Notes under the pieces: generated by a model
What the model was told of the DNA's origin: nothing
Seen by the model: only the letters and a program-made list of their open reading frames with translations
The model's database searches: none
Position numbers and translations under genes: made by a program
Part shown: positions 63,571 to 64,000 of the stretch, one piece after another
How positions within the stretch are numbered: the first letter of the stretch is position 1
How the letters are laid out: the number at the start of each line of letters is the position of its first letter
Source of the DNA: Methanobacterium alkalithermotolerans
Lineage (GTDB): Archaea; Methanobacteriota; Methanobacteria; Methanobacteriales; Methanobacteriaceae
NCBI RefSeq assembly: GCF_018141185.1
Contig: NZ_CP058560.1
Span: 682,001 to 746,000, forward strand
DNA: 64,000 nt
Direction of reading: 5' to 3'

Positions 63571-64000
63571 TCAATCCACTGGTTTTCGTTTCCTTTTAGC
63601 CCGATACTCATCAATAACTGTCAAGAGCTTTTTTTCTTCCTCTTTTTTTCTTTGCTCTTTTAGTTTACTATTCCATTTTGCAATTTCATTATTTAAAGTT
63701 TCAGCTTTAATAATGGCAAATTCATCTACCATTCGTAGTTGCAGTTTATCTGCATTTATAACCGGTATATCTTCTTTTTCAAAAACTTCTCTAGCAGTAT
63801 GGGACATTTGATCAGTTATTATTATAGCCTTTAGTCCTATATCTACCAGTACCGAAGCAGTATTAGAACCTCCCCCCCGTGAGGTTTTGAGTAAAATTAC
63901 ATCACCTTTTTTGATTTTCCAGTACTCACCAGCTTCTTTTATACCTTCTTTAGTAAATGATTTCACTATTTTAACTGGAACATCATTTTTCGAAATTTCC
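63571..64000 (-). CDS. DUF460-like protein, C-terminal part
   Basis: This is the 3' end of a leftward gene that continues beyond the right edge; the frame stays open to the last base, so the GTG at 63966 is not a real start. The visible 142 residues include WKIKKGDVILLKTSRGGGSN, IIITDQMSHTAREVFEKEDI and PVINADKLQLRMVDEFAI, then a charged coiled-coil tail (WNSKLKEQRKKEEEKKLL). The first part resembles the C-terminal domain of DUF460 proteins, which have an RNase H-like nuclease domain further upstream, but that domain is outside the window and the assignment is tentative. Confidence 0.5.
   Translation of the reverse strand, partial: EISKNDVPVKIVKSFTKEGIKEAGEYWKIKKGDVILLKTSRGGGSNTASVLVDIGLKAIIITDQMSHTAREVFEKEDIPVINADKLQLRMVDEFAIIKAETLNNEIAKWNSKLKEQRKKEEEKKLLTVIDEYRAKRKRKPVD

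Overview
This is an AT-rich stretch of chromosome from a methanogenic archaeon, almost certainly of the order Methanobacteriales and most like a mesophilic Methanobacterium. Evidence: methanopterin enzymes (mch, beta-RFAP synthase), methanofuran genes (mfnD, mfnF), F420 biosynthesis (cofH), an archaeal histone, a thermosome subunit, LonB, archaeal lipid genes (HMG-CoA synthase, a UbiA prenyltransferase, carS), tRNA genes without an encoded CCA, GGTGAT/GGAGG-type ribosome binding sites, and a surface protein with pseudomurein-binding repeats (only Methanobacteriales and Methanopyrus have pseudomurein). From memory, the gene order largely follows Methanothermobacter thermautotrophicus from about MTH773 to MTH837. 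The window is therefore mostly conserved core chromosome. I saw no rRNA, insertion sequence, phage gene or CRISPR array.

Layout. 1-6.2 kb: end of a DUF362 gene, a lipoprotein, then a leftward one-carbon cluster (a membrane protein, DUF1890, DUF1894, core-MetE methionine synthase, thymidylate synthase, mch). 6.4-12.6 kb: acetyltransferase, tRNA-Ala, DUF354 protein, hypA-hypB, prs, lonB. 13-17.4 kb: a PAS-only protein, cobyric acid synthase, a DASS transporter. 17.6-25.6 kb: two tRNA-Gly genes, HMG-CoA synthase-thiolase, an unknown gene with a rhodanese, the pseudomurein-binding peptidase-like protein, and the thermosome. 26-33.2 kb: cyclase, coiled-coil protein, PAP2 phosphatase, then a leftward operon aroK-chorismate mutase-rps17e-aspartate kinase-dapA-dapB-asd. 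33.5-40.5 kb: rightward sppA, thioredoxin, cbiD, glycosyltransferase, moaC, hel308, DUF2115. 40.5-45.8 kb: the most variable part, with a UbiA enzyme, a candidate structured RNA, a DUF998 membrane protein that seems to use an ATT start, a lone RelE-like protein, DUF308, DUF2098, PRC-barrel and an S2P protease. 45.8-53 kb: elp3, deoC, a cyclophilin-like protein, cofH, histone, rubrerythrin, tRNA-Val and tRNA-Phe, a tRNA methylthiotransferase. 53-64 kb: pcm, zinc-ribbon protein, homoaconitase-type small subunit, beta-RFAP synthase with a radical SAM protein, carS, mfnF, mfnD, wecC, wecB, and the end of a DUF460-like gene.

How the genes fit together. Several loci make the C1 carriers and coenzymes of methanogenesis: methanopterin (mptG and probably its radical SAM neighbour), methanofuran (mfnD, mfnF), F420 (cofH), corrinoid (cbiD, cobyric acid synthase) and probably coenzyme B (the hacB-like gene). 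Others make membrane and envelope: mevalonate start, ether lipid headgroup activation, UDP-ManNAcA. The points most worth a second look are the structured intergenic element at 41.4 kb, the ATT-started gene next to it, the RelE-like protein with an N-terminal extension, the pseudomurein-binding M14-type enzyme with recently homogenised internal repeats, and the DUF1890/DUF1894 pair beside methionine synthase. No clearly new multi-gene system was found.
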